Notes: generated by a model from the sequence alone, not told the origin. A DNA stretch of 31,267 nucleotides from Parcubacteria group bacterium Gr01-1014_56 (GCA_007375995.1 VMFK01000004.1:1-31267); one strand, 5' to 3'; shown: positions 14,920 through 22,459, counted from the first letter of the stretch. Numbers and translations are program-made.

Positions 14920-14971
14920 GCCCTGCAGTGAATGAAAGAGTCTCGACTCTCTCATACTGCGGGGCTTTTTC
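14920..14971 (+). terminator. Long intrinsic terminator after the 14639 gene
   Basis: A 10-bp outer stem (GCCCTGCAGT, 14920-14929, with ACTGCGGGGC, 14956-14965) is stacked on a 10-bp inner stem with one mismatch and a CTCG loop (14932-14955). It is followed directly by TTTTT. This is unusually long for a bacterial terminator. Confidence 0.85.
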
Positions 14972-14984
14972 ATTTTCATATACG

Positions 14985-15002
14985 TGACCCCTACGGGAAT
15001 CG
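14985..15002 (-). repeat. Partial copy of the tRNA-Glu 3' end
   Basis: The 18 bases TGACCCCTACGGGAATCG are identical to 15184-15201, the 3' end of tRNA-Glu (acceptor strand plus part of the T arm) including the discriminator base. Weaker similarity may continue a few bases with a two-base gap. The rest of a tRNA is absent, so this is a fragment, like those left at tRNA-targeted attachment sites. Confidence 0.75.
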
Positions 15003-15011
15003 CCCGCGACT

Positions 15012-15176
15012 AAACTTTTGCCGTCGCAAAAGTTTGTCTGTTACCTTTTGTGGACCACATGTCGAGTTTGCTCGTCAGCAAACTCGCACGCAGCCCCCGC
15101 CTCGCGGTTTTGCAAGTGCAAAACAACGCTCCGGCCGTCATGAGTACACGAAAAAAGCGCAGCAGTGCGCTTTTTT
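15012..15176. repeat. Cluster of four short perfect hairpins
   Basis: Stem 1 is 10 bp with loop CGTC (15012-15035). Stem 2 is 10 bp, also with loop CGTC (15063-15086). Stem 3 is 7 bp with loop AAGT (15107-15124). Stem 4 is 11 bp with loop GCAG (15151-15176). Stems 1-3 share a TTTGC/GCAAA core. Centres are 41-51 bases apart. The cluster lies between the two copies of the tRNA-Glu 3' end. Frames that cross it are not believable genes. Confidence 0.7.
15151..15176 (-). terminator. Probable terminator of tRNA-Glu
   Basis: The 11-bp stem AAAAAAGCGCA with its complement has a run of six T on the minus strand and begins 7 bases after the tRNA 3' end. It is symmetrical and could stop transcription from either side. 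Confidence 0.75.
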
Positions 15177-15183
15177 GGTCTCA

Positions 15184-15255
15184 TGACCCCTACGGGAATC
15201 GAACCCGTATTTACGCCGTGAGAGGGCGCTGTCCTAGCCGTTAGACGAAAGGGCC
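15184..15255 (-). tRNA. tRNA-Glu (anticodon CTC)
   Basis: The minus strand folds into a complete 72-base cloverleaf. The acceptor stem is GGCCCTT with AGGGGTC, including G-T pairs at positions 2 and 6. The D stem is GTC/GAC. The anticodon stem is GCGCC/GGCGT with loop CTCTCAC, so the anticodon is CTC and reads GAG. The T arm is ACGGG-TTCGATT-CCCGT. The discriminator is A, and CCA is not encoded. It lies 26 bases downstream of the terminator T-tract of the gene at 15340-15654. Confidence 0.95.
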
Positions 15256-15280
15256 GTATCAAACAAGATAAAGCATGCAT

Positions 15281-15322
15281 AGATAAAAAGAAAGAGCGCC
15301 CGGGATGTATCCTGAGCGCTCT
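15281..15322 (-). terminator. Intrinsic terminator after the 15340-15654 gene
   Basis: On the minus strand AGAGCGC (15316-15322) pairs with GCGCTCT (15293-15299). An inner GGAT/ATCC pairing extends the stem, and TTTCTTTTTATC follows. Confidence 0.82.
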
Positions 15323-15339
15323 GTGTAGCGAACGAAGTC

Positions 15340-15654
15340 TTAATGCGACTTTTTGCGGCACAATTCAACCTGGTAGATACCAACCCAGGTAGAATCGTTC
15401 GTGCCCATGAATGAGCAGTAGACCCGGCCTTTCGCCAGATCAATGCGTTTGACCTCGCCCGTTATGGGAGAACGACCAGTCAGGCACACCACGTCTCCCA
15501 CTTCATAGTCCAGTTCGGGCTCGTTCGGCAACGGCCGCGTCGGCACCGGAGGCTGCATAGGAGGCTCCTTTCTGCCGGTTCCACCGGCTAAGAATTCCTT
15601 GATCCAGCCTGCAGGCAAGCCTGTAGACTCAGTTTGTTGAGATGTCATGAACAT
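15340..15654 (-). CDS. Hypothetical protein with possible SH3-like C-terminal barrel
   Basis: This 104-residue product has no recognised family. Residues 1-50 are low-complexity and rich in Pro, Thr and Gly (PPMQPPVPTRPLPNEPE) and probably disordered. Residues 52-100 have alternating short beta-like segments (YEVGDVVCLTGRSPITGEVKR, then GRVYCSFMG and TWVGIYQVELC), resembling small SH3/KOW-type barrels; this is inference from pattern only. The ATG at 15654 has the SD AAGGA 4 bases upstream. An in-frame ATG two codons later is an alternative start. It has its own promoter and terminator and follows murF on the same strand. Confidence 0.7.
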   Translation of the reverse strand: MFMTSQQTESTGLPAGWIKEFLAGGTGRKEPPMQPPVPTRPLPNEPELDYEVGDVVCLTGRSPITGEVKRIDLAKGRVYCSFMGTNDSTWVGIYQVELCRKKSH

Positions 15655-15700
15655 GTGTCCTTCTTTCCTGTTTATAGCACGGGAACTTTTCCCGCCAAAA

Positions 15701-15729
15701 ATCATAACACATTGCTTAATTTAATGCAA
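15701..15729 (-). promoter_or_regulatory. Promoter of the 15340-15654 gene
   Basis: Minus-strand TTGCAT (15724-15729) and TATGAT (15701-15706) are separated by 17 bases. The leader of about 45 bases contains a small palindrome (GGGAA-AAG-TTCCC). Confidence 0.75.
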
Positions 15730-15752
15730 TAGGCTTCCAAAAACCTTTTGGG

Positions 15753-17054
15753 TTAGCGTTTCTTCCACTCCTCATCCTGGCGCACCAGGAGGTCCAGCGC
15801 ATGTGCGGGGTTTTGCATGATCCCTTCAACTATCCGCTCCATGCGCATACTTTGCGAACCTTTTATCAAAATTACGTCCCCTTCTTTAATCATTGCTTCT
15901 AACTCCGCTCCCGCACGCGCCGCGTCTTCATATTGCAAAATCTTGCTCTCCGCCATCCCCTGGTCGAGCGCGCCTTGCGCGATCTCACGCGCACGAAAAC
16001 CAGCTGTCATGAGTATGTCTGCACAAGGCACCACCTTCCCTCCGACTTTGCGATGCTCATCTACCGAATGTCTGCCGAGTTCGAGCATGTCGCCAAGCAC
16101 CGCTATCCGCCGGCCGGCGGATGCGCGCACCGGAAGGAGTGCGAGCGTCTCGAGCGCCGCCTCTGCCGCCGCCGGGCTTGAGTTATAGGTGTCGTCGATA
16201 ATAGTCGTGTTTTTTTCTCCCTCTACCAAGTGCATGCGGCCCGGCGGCGGGTCATAGTGCGAAAGCGCAAGCAAAGTTTCGGGGAGTGGCTTCCCTAGCG
16301 CCTGCCCGACCGCAATAGCCGCGAGCGCCGGCATGAGCGCGTGCGCGCCTATCGCACCCTTAACCTCAAGTATCCCGATGTCGCCTTGTGCTCTCACGTG
16401 CGCACGAATCCCGATTGGTTTACTACCTGCAAAAATAATTTCTACCCCATGCGCACGCACGTCTGCCGCCTCAGAGAACCCAAAGGTGATGCTATGTGCG
16501 CTCCGCGCGCGCGCTCGGAGCGCCACGACCCCTGGGTCGTCGGCATACAACACGAGCGTACCGTCTTGTTTGAGTGCGTTTATCAAAGATGCTTTCTCTT
16601 CCCTCACCGCATCTCCAGAGTCAAAAAACTCTACATGCACCGGCACCTCAGGGAGCCTTGTTATCACCGCAACATCAACCTTAAGCCACGATGCAAGGGA
16701 GCGTATATCGCCCGGGCGGTCGGCGCCAGCCTCAAGTATGAGCCAGCTCGGGTAGGGTTGGGCTGAGACATAGAGCATAAGGCCGTCGACAATAGTCTCA
16801 AGCCAGCGCAGCGGGTTATTCCACGCGTTGGGGAGCCCGAGCACGGTAAGCGGGAGCCCGATTTCGCTATTAAAACTTTTTTCGCTTTTACGGGCGTGCG
16901 CACCTGAAGCGACCACTTCAAAAATGGCGTCTTTGGTCGAGGTCTTGCCCACGCTCCCCGTGACAACCACAATGCGTGGTCGATATTTAGAAAGCAAAAG
17001 CCGCGCCTCAAAGCGCAGTATGGTGGCGACAATATTTTTTAGTATAGTGCGCAT
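15753..17054 (-). CDS. murF: MurF-like Mur ligase lacking the usual N-terminal domain
   Basis: This 433-residue Mur ligase most resembles MurF, which adds D-Ala-D-Ala to UDP-MurNAc-tripeptide in peptidoglycan synthesis. The ATP-binding loop TGSVGKTSTKD lies at about 32-42, whereas in typical MurF it is near residue 105. The N-terminal UDP-sugar-binding domain is therefore largely missing. The central domain includes NSEIGLPLTVLGL and the LILEAGADRPGDI motif. The C-terminal domain contains DDTYNSSPAAAEAAL and VLGDMLELG, both typical of MurF. It begins 6 bases after the stop of the upstream penicillin-binding protein and closes the mraZ-to-murF cluster. Confidence 0.87.
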   Translation of the reverse strand: MRTILKNIVATILRFEARLLLSKYRPRIVVVTGSVGKTSTKDAIFEVVASGAHARKSEKSFNSEIGLPLTVLGLPNAWNNPLRWLETIVDGLMLYVSAQPYPSWLILEAGADRPGDIRSLASWLKVDVAVITRLPEVPVHVEFFDSGDAVREEKASLINALKQDGTLVLYADDPGVVALRARARSAHSITFGFSEAADVRAHGVEIIFAGSKPIGIRAHVRAQGDIGILEVKGAIGAHALMPALAAIAVGQALGKPLPETLLALSHYDPPPGRMHLVEGEKNTTIIDDTYNSSPAAAEAALETLALLPVRASAGRRIAVLGDMLELGRHSVDEHRKVGGKVVPCADILMTAGFRAREIAQGALDQGMAESKILQYEDAARAGAELEAMIKEGDVILIKGSQSMRMERIVEGIMQNPAHALDLLVRQDEEWKKR

Positions 17055-17060
17055 CTTTTC

Positions 17061-18587
17061 TCAACGGTCGGGCGGCACATTGTAATACGTGATAAGAAAC
17101 TGCGTAAGCGAGTGGAACGGAGGCGCTAAGGTCTGCGAAGCAAACGGCGCTCCCTTAGGTTCAAGCGCAAAGAGAAAGATAAGGAACCGTGAGTTAAACG
17201 AGGGGAAGTATCCGAAGAAGCTGTGCAGGAACCTGTCCGTATAGTAGCCGCCACCAGCCGGGTTTGCAATTTGCGCCGTACCGGTCTTAGCAGCGACGCT
17301 ATAATGCTCGGTCTTAATAGTGCCGCCTGCCAGCGCCTCGTCAACAACCTTGGTTAACATACGACTCACAATAGTAGTGGTTTCAGGTTTAAGTACCTGC
17401 GCGCCCGTGTCCCAACTCAGCGTGCGAGAAAGCCCCGAGTCATAGCGGATCGCTTTTACCAGGTGCGGTGTGACAAGTTTACCCCCATTGGCGAGGCTTG
17501 CGAGCGCACGCACGGTTGCAATAGGTGTGATAGCAAGCCCCTGGCCAAAGGAGGCAGTGTCATACTCAACAGCGCGCGCGGAGGGCTTGTCTATGTTGCC
17601 AACGAGGCCATGGATCTCGGAGGGCAAATCGATACCTGTTTCCTGACCCAGTTTGTAATGGTCAAGAAAATACTCTCGCATGACTTGAGGGCCCATCTTG
17701 GTTGCCACATACGAAGCCCCGAGGTTAAGCGACTGGTTGAGGACCTCTTGGATAGGGATTATGCCGCGAGCGCGACCGTCGAAGTTGCAGATCTTTTTTT
17801 GGTCGACCTCAATACAGCCAGTGTCGTTGTAGGTACTTCCCTCTACAATCGCCCCCGAGTCGAGCCCCGCAGCCACGGTCAAAGGCTTCATGATCGAACC
17901 CATCTCATACACATCCTGCACCATCGGGTTATCAAATATTGCAGGATTTTTTTCCTTCTTAAAAGCGTTGAGGTCAAAACTCGGCGACACCGCCATTGCG
18001 ATAATCTCGCCGCTCGAAGGATCCATAATGACCCCTCCTGAGAGCGCGGGGTCCCAGCGCGTGCCGTAGGAGGCAAGCGTGCGCTCAAGCTCAGCCTGCA
18101 CCCCTGGCTCGATCGTGGTGACTAGGCTCCCGGTTTCATACTCGCCATTTAAAATCGACTTTGCGGCACCAAAAAGCTCGACAAAAAAATTGGAGTAGAG
18201 GTCTTCGCTTCCGCGCGCAAGTATTTGCTCGTAGTATCGCTCAAGCCCGTAGCGCCCTTTTTGCGTGTCGTCGTTGTTGTACGCTACAAACCCAAGCGCT
18301 TGTGCTGCCAAGGAGCCTCCAGGATAAAAACGTTTGCGCTCAGTTGAAGTCCCGACTGCTTGCATCGTTGCAGCGGCGATAAAAGTGCCGTCTTTGTCGC
18401 TAAAAAATATATTGTTGCGGTCGAGGATTGGAGAAGTGAGCGGGCTAAATTGCGCGTCTGCGCGCGCGATGTACAAGTCGCCATGGAGTATTTGAAGTAC
18501 ATACAAACGGCCTACAAGTATTGAGGCAAAGAGTGCGCACAGTACCGTAACCATCCGCACCCGCGAGACAAAGCGAGTGGCTATCAT
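17061..18587 (-). CDS. ftsI: FtsI-type penicillin-binding protein (class B transpeptidase)
   Basis: This 508-residue membrane-anchored transpeptidase cross-links peptidoglycan at the division septum. One transmembrane helix lies at about 12-32. A pedestal domain and then the transpeptidase domain follow. The active-site serine is S231 in MGSIMKP (S-x-x-K, K234). The second motif is S286-L-N288 and the third is K434-T-G. The genomic position between ftsL and murF in an mraZ cluster, rather than sequence alone, identifies it as the septal enzyme; the other class B protein at 22983 sits in the rod-shape cluster. It starts 3 bases after the ftsL stop. Confidence 0.93.
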   Translation of the reverse strand: MIATRFVSRVRMVTVLCALFASILVGRLYVLQILHGDLYIARADAQFSPLTSPILDRNNIFFSDKDGTFIAAATMQAVGTSTERKRFYPGGSLAAQALGFVAYNNDDTQKGRYGLERYYEQILARGSEDLYSNFFVELFGAAKSILNGEYETGSLVTTIEPGVQAELERTLASYGTRWDPALSGGVIMDPSSGEIIAMAVSPSFDLNAFKKEKNPAIFDNPMVQDVYEMGSIMKPLTVAAGLDSGAIVEGSTYNDTGCIEVDQKKICNFDGRARGIIPIQEVLNQSLNLGASYVATKMGPQVMREYFLDHYKLGQETGIDLPSEIHGLVGNIDKPSARAVEYDTASFGQGLAITPIATVRALASLANGGKLVTPHLVKAIRYDSGLSRTLSWDTGAQVLKPETTTIVSRMLTKVVDEALAGGTIKTEHYSVAAKTGTAQIANPAGGGYYTDRFLHSFFGYFPSFNSRFLIFLFALEPKGAPFASQTLAPPFHSLTQFLITYYNVPPDR

Positions 18588-18590
18588 GAC

Positions 18591-18905
18591 TTAGTGGTTA
18601 AGCGTAAGCGAGCGAGACTGTGCGGTTGCAAAGACCGTGGTTACCTCGGCCGGAGCGACAAACCCAAGCGAGTGTGCACGCTCTAGCGTCAACTCACGGG
18701 TTAAGGAGAGATAGGTCTGCTCGAGTTGGCTTACCTTTGAGGTTAAAGAGCGAACTTCTCGCTCAGCGGAAGCTCTTCGCGCGGTGTTCCCTACTGCTTC
18801 AAGCAAGAAGATCCCGTAGAGAAACACAAACAGGGTAAGCGTGCCTGCAAGGAGCGCCATAGCGCGGGTGAGATATGGGGTGTGTGTGCGAGCAATAGTG
18901 TACAT
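18591..18905 (-). CDS. ftsL: FtsL-like cell division protein
   Basis: This 104-residue bitopic membrane protein is identified mainly by position. It has a short cytoplasmic N-terminus, one transmembrane helix at about 14-34, and a coiled-coil periplasmic segment (about 45-75, TSKVSQLEQTYLSLTRELTLE). This is the FtsL/DivIC layout. Its partners in known divisomes are FtsB/DivIC and FtsQ. The sequence is poorly conserved in this family, so the name rests on architecture and on lying between rsmH and the PBP gene. It starts 11 bases after the rsmH stop and likely depends on mraZ-driven transcription. Confidence 0.8.
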   Translation of the reverse strand: MYTIARTHTPYLTRAMALLAGTLTLFVFLYGIFLLEAVGNTARRASAEREVRSLTSKVSQLEQTYLSLTRELTLERAHSLGFVAPAEVTTVFATAQSRSLTLNH

Positions 18906-18916
18906 AAGAATATTGG

Positions 18917-19885
18917 TTATTTTGTCTTTTCAATGCCGCGCATTTTTGCGCTGCGTGCAGAGGGGTTAGCAATGACTTCTTGGCGCTCAGCAATAAGTGG
19001 TTTTTTGGTGAGGAGTACTGCGCCTTTTTTTGTAAGTGCCGCGAAGGTTCTTTTAACCAAGCGGTCCTCGATGCTGTGGAATGAGATCACCACTATGCGC
19101 CCTCCAGGGGTAAGCATCTTCCATGCGGCCTCCAAGCTTTTTTCAATCACGCCAAGTTCATCGTTAACTGCGATTCGAAGTGCTTGAAAGGTCTTGGTCG
19201 CCGGGTTAAGGCGGGAGTGGCGATAGCGAGGCGGCACGCTGTCTCGCACTACCTCTACGAGTTCGATAGTCGTCTCAAACGGTTTTATTTTTCGACGCGC
19301 AACTATCGCTTTGGCAATGCGTCTCGCGTAAGTCTCCTCTCCGTAGCCAAAGAGCACGTCTGCAAGCACCTTCTCTTCCCAAGTGTTGAGGATCTCAGCT
19401 GCACTAAACCCCGACGCTGGTTTTTTGCCGTAGCTCATGTTGAGCGGCTCATCGCTAAGAAAGGAGAACCCTCTCCCGCTTAGGAGCTGTCCCTTGTTCC
19501 ACCCGAGGTCAAAGAGCGCTTTATCGATTTTGGTGACACCCTCTTTGCGGAGCACCTTTTTTATATCACGAAAGTTCGCGTTGATGACCACGGCACGTTT
19601 GCCAAAGTGCCTTAGCTTCTCTTGGCCCGAAAGCACTGCCTCTTCGTCTGCATCAAGTGCAATAAGTGTAACTCCACGGACTCCTAGTATTACTTCGCTG
19701 TGTCCCCCAAGCCCGAGCGTTGCATCAACGACTAAGTCGCCCTCCTTTGGGTCAAGGAGTTTGAGCGCCTCCTTGGTCATCACACTGATATGTTCTGGCC
19801 CTGACTTCCGCTCATGCTCAGTTTCGCCCTCCTCTCGACGGAGGCGAGGCTTTGCACGAACGGAAGCCAAAGTCTGAATACTCAT
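18917..19885 (-). CDS. rsmH: 16S rRNA (cytosine-N4) methyltransferase RsmH (MraW)
   Basis: This 322-residue enzyme methylates N4 of C1402 in 16S rRNA using S-adenosylmethionine. The SAM-binding motif is VVDATLGLGGHSEVIL at about 53-68, preceded by EHISVMTKEAL, which is typical of RsmH starts. Other family segments are FDLGWNKGQL, RGFSFLSDEPLNM and the C-terminal GRIVVISFHSIEDRLVKR. The motif 'DLGVSS' of most members reads DLGWNK here. A longer frame reaching 19990 overlaps mraZ and has no family similarity; the ATG at 19885 (MSIQTLA) is preferred. Even so, residues 1-30 are an unusual Arg/Glu-rich extension. It lies 26 bases after mraZ. Confidence 0.94.
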   Translation of the reverse strand: MSIQTLASVRAKPRLRREEGETEHERKSGPEHISVMTKEALKLLDPKEGDLVVDATLGLGGHSEVILGVRGVTLIALDADEEAVLSGQEKLRHFGKRAVVINANFRDIKKVLRKEGVTKIDKALFDLGWNKGQLLSGRGFSFLSDEPLNMSYGKKPASGFSAAEILNTWEEKVLADVLFGYGEETYARRIAKAIVARRKIKPFETTIELVEVVRDSVPPRYRHSRLNPATKTFQALRIAVNDELGVIEKSLEAAWKMLTPGGRIVVISFHSIEDRLVKRTFAALTKKGAVLLTKKPLIAERQEVIANPSARSAKMRGIEKTK

Positions 19886-19911
19886 ATAATTTATTTCAAA
19901 AAACCCTTGCT

Positions 19912-20346
19912 CTAGAGCATCCCGAGGTCTCCCAGCGCCTCTGCCATCCCCTCGGCACCCTTCTCTATTTTCTGCTTGTACTCCTGCCACACATGTTCGT
20001 CCCAGATCTCGACTCGGTCTGCGACTCCTGTGAGTACGACACTTTGCTTTAGGCCCGCGAACTCTTTGAGATACTCGGGGATCAATATGCGGCCCGCCCC
20101 GTCGACCTCTACCTCAAGCGCTCCGGCTAAAATAAACCGTGTGATCCCTCTAGTGTTGCTTTGTCCGACAGGGAGCCTCCCCATCTTCTCCATGATCTCC
20201 CTCCACGCGCGTGGTGAGTACATAAAGAGACACTGGTCGAGCCCGCGAGTGATCACTACTTTTTTGCCGAGCTCTTTGCGGAACTTTGCGGGGAGAGAAA
20301 GCCGCTTCTTCGGGTCTAGGGTGTGGAGGTATTCGCCGATTAGCAT
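19912..20346 (-). CDS. mraZ: Transcriptional regulator MraZ
   Basis: This 144-residue protein has two SpoVT/AbrB-like domains. The first contains DPKKRLSLPAKFRKEL (about 10-25) and the second VDGAGRILIPEYLKEF (about 82-97), the pair that defines MraZ. Its rings bind repeated TGGGA/GTGGG boxes and control the division and cell-wall cluster, including its own gene. Three such boxes are present just upstream (20380-20404). It is the first gene of the cluster mraZ-rsmH-ftsL-ftsI-murF. No strong SD precedes the ATG; the leader is A-rich. Confidence 0.96.
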   Translation of the reverse strand: MLIGEYLHTLDPKKRLSLPAKFRKELGKKVVITRGLDQCLFMYSPRAWREIMEKMGRLPVGQSNTRGITRFILAGALEVEVDGAGRILIPEYLKEFAGLKQSVVLTGVADRVEIWDEHVWQEYKQKIEKGAEGMAEALGDLGML

Positions 20347-20379
20347 GTTTTCTTTTTATTTTGCTTTTTACTTTCTTTG

Positions 20380-20409
20380 TCCCACTTTATCCCACTACAT
20401 CCCAGTATA
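20380..20409 (-). promoter_or_regulatory. MraZ boxes and promoter of the mraZ cluster
   Basis: On the minus strand three TGGGA repeats (20400-20404, 20390-20394 and 20380-20384) are spaced by exactly 5 bases, the known MraZ operator pattern. A -10 box TATACT (20404-20409) abuts the first repeat. The transcription start would fall between boxes, and bound MraZ would cover it. A -35 is not convincing. Confidence 0.85.
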
Positions 20410-20467
20410 CAACTAATCTTCCTGCAAAGCGGTCTTATCCACAGAAAATAGTGCGAAAGTAAGACCC

Positions 20468-20496
20468 TTGACAAAAGGGCTTAACTAGTATATAAT
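20468..20496 (+). promoter_or_regulatory. Perfect consensus promoter of the 20555 gene
   Basis: TTGACA (20468-20473) and TATAAT (20491-20496) are separated by 17 bases, an exact match to the housekeeping consensus. The leader is about 50 bases. Confidence 0.9.
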
Positions 20497-20554
20497 GGCA
20501 GGTAGACAGGTGGGGTCAAACACTCAATAGAAACAAGTAAACGTAGGAGTAGTT

Positions 20555-20758
20555 ATGACCAAATTTACATTAATGGCCCCGATGCGTCGGGATAACGGCC
20601 AACACCCCTTCGACTTCGTTGGGGCGCACCGAGAGGTACATGATCTTCGTGTCGAATCGACATGGAGAACAAAAATGGGCCACATCGTGCTGTTGGTCCT
20701 GGCCGCCATACCAATTGTGATTTTTGCAGTTTCGACAGTCTCTGAAATAAGCCGATAG
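20555..20758 (+). CDS. Hypothetical tail-anchored small membrane protein
   Basis: This 67-residue protein is not recognised. The first 40 residues are polar and charged, with several His and Arg. One hydrophobic helix at about 43-61 (HIVLLVLAAIPIVIFAVS) lies close to the C-terminus, so most of the protein should be cytoplasmic and tail-anchored. The SD is AGGAG, 6 bases before the ATG. It has the strongest promoter in the window and its own terminator, so it may be highly expressed for its size. It lies between the mraZ cluster and lysS and is co-directional with neither. Confidence 0.72.
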   Translation: MTKFTLMAPMRRDNGQHPFDFVGAHREVHDLRVESTWRTKMGHIVLLVLAAIPIVIFAVSTVSEISR

Positions 20759-20764
20759 GTTTGA

Positions 20765-20796
20765 GGGCCCTCCGTAAGGATGGGCCCTTTTGTTTT
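20765..20796 (+). terminator. Intrinsic terminator after the 20555 gene
   Basis: GGGCCC-TCC pairs with GGA-GGGCCC around a GTAA loop with one bulged T, followed by TTTTGTTTT. The convergent lysS stop lies 3 bases further on. Confidence 0.85.
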
Positions 20797-20798
20797 AT

Positions 20799-22385
20799 CT
20801 ACTGAGACGCCTCGTGGAGACGCCCGAGAACAAACTCTTTGGGGAGCGCAGCTAAGAACCACCCCGCTTGCGGACCGCTGTCTTTGCCGAGGAATATCGT
20901 GTAAAGCGCCACGAAGAAATCTTTTGGCTCGATCAAGAGGTTGGGGCGAAGTGGAACGCTGCGTATAAGCGCATGCATCACCTCCCCCGACGTTGGATAA
21001 TTCATCTCTAAATCTTTGCGGAGCGCTTCAAGAGTGTCTTTTTGTGCTCGTGTTAGATCAGTTGCGATACTCGGCAGTGTGTCGTGCAGTTTAAAAACAT
21101 ATTTTTCGGGCGCATAATTCTGCAGCCAACGCAAAGCATACTGCGCGCGCTCAGCTATCTCTATCTCCTCTTCTTTAGTAAGAGCGCTCCCCTTTAGTTT
21201 TTTAGCCTCATCTAAAATTTGGAGATGCGGCATTTGCACTAAAAATGCCACCTGGGAGAAGCGCATTAAAAACATCTGCTCTGGGGTTCCCTCCTTTGGG
21301 TGTATCTGTGTGAAGAGCTGGGCATAATCATCGTCGGCTCCAGACCAAAAGTTCTGTGCGAGTTTGTCGTATTGGTCATAGAGTACAGGGATCGTGTCTC
21401 CCTCGGGATCAAAATTGATCTGTTGATTAATGTCTTTGCCTAAGAGTGCCAAGCGAAATATTTTAGAAGGTACGAGGTCAGCAATTTCTCTTGCACTACT
21501 CCCCCTACCTTTAGATGATGACATCTTTTTGCCACCAACAAGTATGAACTCATAGGGTAGATTGAACGGCGGTTCATATGTAAAGACCTCGCGAGAGATG
21601 TGGTTTGCAACATCTCTCGAGCCACCTTTGGTTGAGTGGTCTTTGCCGCCGCCTTCGACCATGACCCCGTTTACCTTCCACTTTGCGGCCCACTCAACTT
21701 TCCAGGGGAGTTTTGCACCGCCCTTAAATGGAGAGACACGACCCTTAAACCCACAGCCCTCTGTGTACTCAACCTTATTTTTCTCGCAAATGATCCGGAC
21801 GGTATCGCCGTCAAAATCGCTCGCCTCGGTAGTGGCAATTTTTTTGCACTCTGGACATAGAACCGAGATTGGTAGCCACCCCGCCTCTTTAACTGAACCA
21901 GATACCTCCTTATATATAGAACGGATAGTGTCGGCCGCATTAAGCGCCTCGTAGATCACCGCATCCATTTGACCTGAAAGATAGGGCTCGCTCCCCCAGT
22001 AATACTCCGGTGTAAAACCAGCGTGATTAATCGCACTTTTAAAATCGTTGGCGTAATACTCCGCAAAATTTTTAGCAGAACTGTCGGGAGAGGGTACATC
22101 AAGCAAGAGCATGCCCAAATATTGTTTGTACTCCTCTTCTCTGAGCCCGGGTGGCACAGAGTCCATGACATCAAAATCGTTTATCTCAAAACGAAAGGTG
22201 TACGGGACACCCTGCCTGGCGAGCGCTTCGGCAACCGCGCCGTGTATAGCAACCCCGCGCATTGAGCCTACATGTCCCCGGCCGGAGGCAGTCCACTCGT
22301 CGCGTATGACAAGTGCCTTCCCGCCTTTAATATCACCAGCAAAGCGCCGCGTGATCTCCTGTGCTATCCGGTCTGCCCAAAACAT
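20799..22385 (-). CDS. lysS: Lysyl-tRNA synthetase, class I
   Basis: This 528-residue enzyme charges tRNA-Lys but is of the class I (archaeal-type) form, unrelated to the class II LysRS of most bacteria. The start MFWADRIAQEI is typical of class I LysRS. The HIGH motif appears as GRGHVGSMRG and the KMSKS motif as KKMSSSKG. A zinc-binding segment with CPECKK and a second Cys pair is present in the connective region (about 175-215). The C-terminal half is the helical anticodon-binding domain. The ATG at 22385 is preferred over one at 22442 because TATATT ends exactly 6 bases before it and family similarity begins there. Confidence 0.95.
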   Translation of the reverse strand: MFWADRIAQEITRRFAGDIKGGKALVIRDEWTASGRGHVGSMRGVAIHGAVAEALARQGVPYTFRFEINDFDVMDSVPPGLREEEYKQYLGMLLLDVPSPDSSAKNFAEYYANDFKSAINHAGFTPEYYWGSEPYLSGQMDAVIYEALNAADTIRSIYKEVSGSVKEAGWLPISVLCPECKKIATTEASDFDGDTVRIICEKNKVEYTEGCGFKGRVSPFKGGAKLPWKVEWAAKWKVNGVMVEGGGKDHSTKGGSRDVANHISREVFTYEPPFNLPYEFILVGGKKMSSSKGRGSSAREIADLVPSKIFRLALLGKDINQQINFDPEGDTIPVLYDQYDKLAQNFWSGADDDYAQLFTQIHPKEGTPEQMFLMRFSQVAFLVQMPHLQILDEAKKLKGSALTKEEEIEIAERAQYALRWLQNYAPEKYVFKLHDTLPSIATDLTRAQKDTLEALRKDLEMNYPTSGEVMHALIRSVPLRPNLLIEPKDFFVALYTIFLGKDSGPQAGWFLAALPKEFVLGRLHEASQ

Positions 22386-22391
22386 ATTATA

Positions 22392-22397
22392 AATATA
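22392..22397 (-). promoter_or_regulatory. -10 box of lysS
   Basis: Minus-strand TATATT ends 6 bases before the lysS ATG at 22385. A second AT-rich box (TATAAT) occupies those 6 bases and would start transcription inside the gene. Confidence 0.45.
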
Positions 22398-22459
22398 ATC
22401 ATCGCTCGCTCGGAAATGAAAACGAGCTTTCATTTCTCTCACTCACTCGACTATAGGGC

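Noticed and set aside
14985..15056. A second tRNA-Glu gene
   Set aside because: Only the 3' 18 bases match. The preceding bases form a 10-bp hairpin with a 4-base loop instead of anticodon and D arms, so no cloverleaf is possible.
15012..15176. CRISPR array
   Set aside because: The units are different inverted repeats without a constant direct repeat and spacer pattern, and no cas gene is nearby.
14932..15186. Open frame of 84 codons across the hairpin cluster
   Set aside because: It runs through the terminator, several perfect inverted repeats and into the tRNA 3' flank, has no SD and shows no protein-like composition.
19886..19990. Upstream start of rsmH at 19990
   Set aside because: It would overlap mraZ by about 80 bases and adds a sequence unlike any RsmH; the ATG at 19885 lies just after mraZ.
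22386..22442. Upstream start of lysS at 22442
   Set aside because: Class I LysRS proteins normally begin at the MFWADRIA-equivalent position, and the -10 box lies between the two candidate starts.
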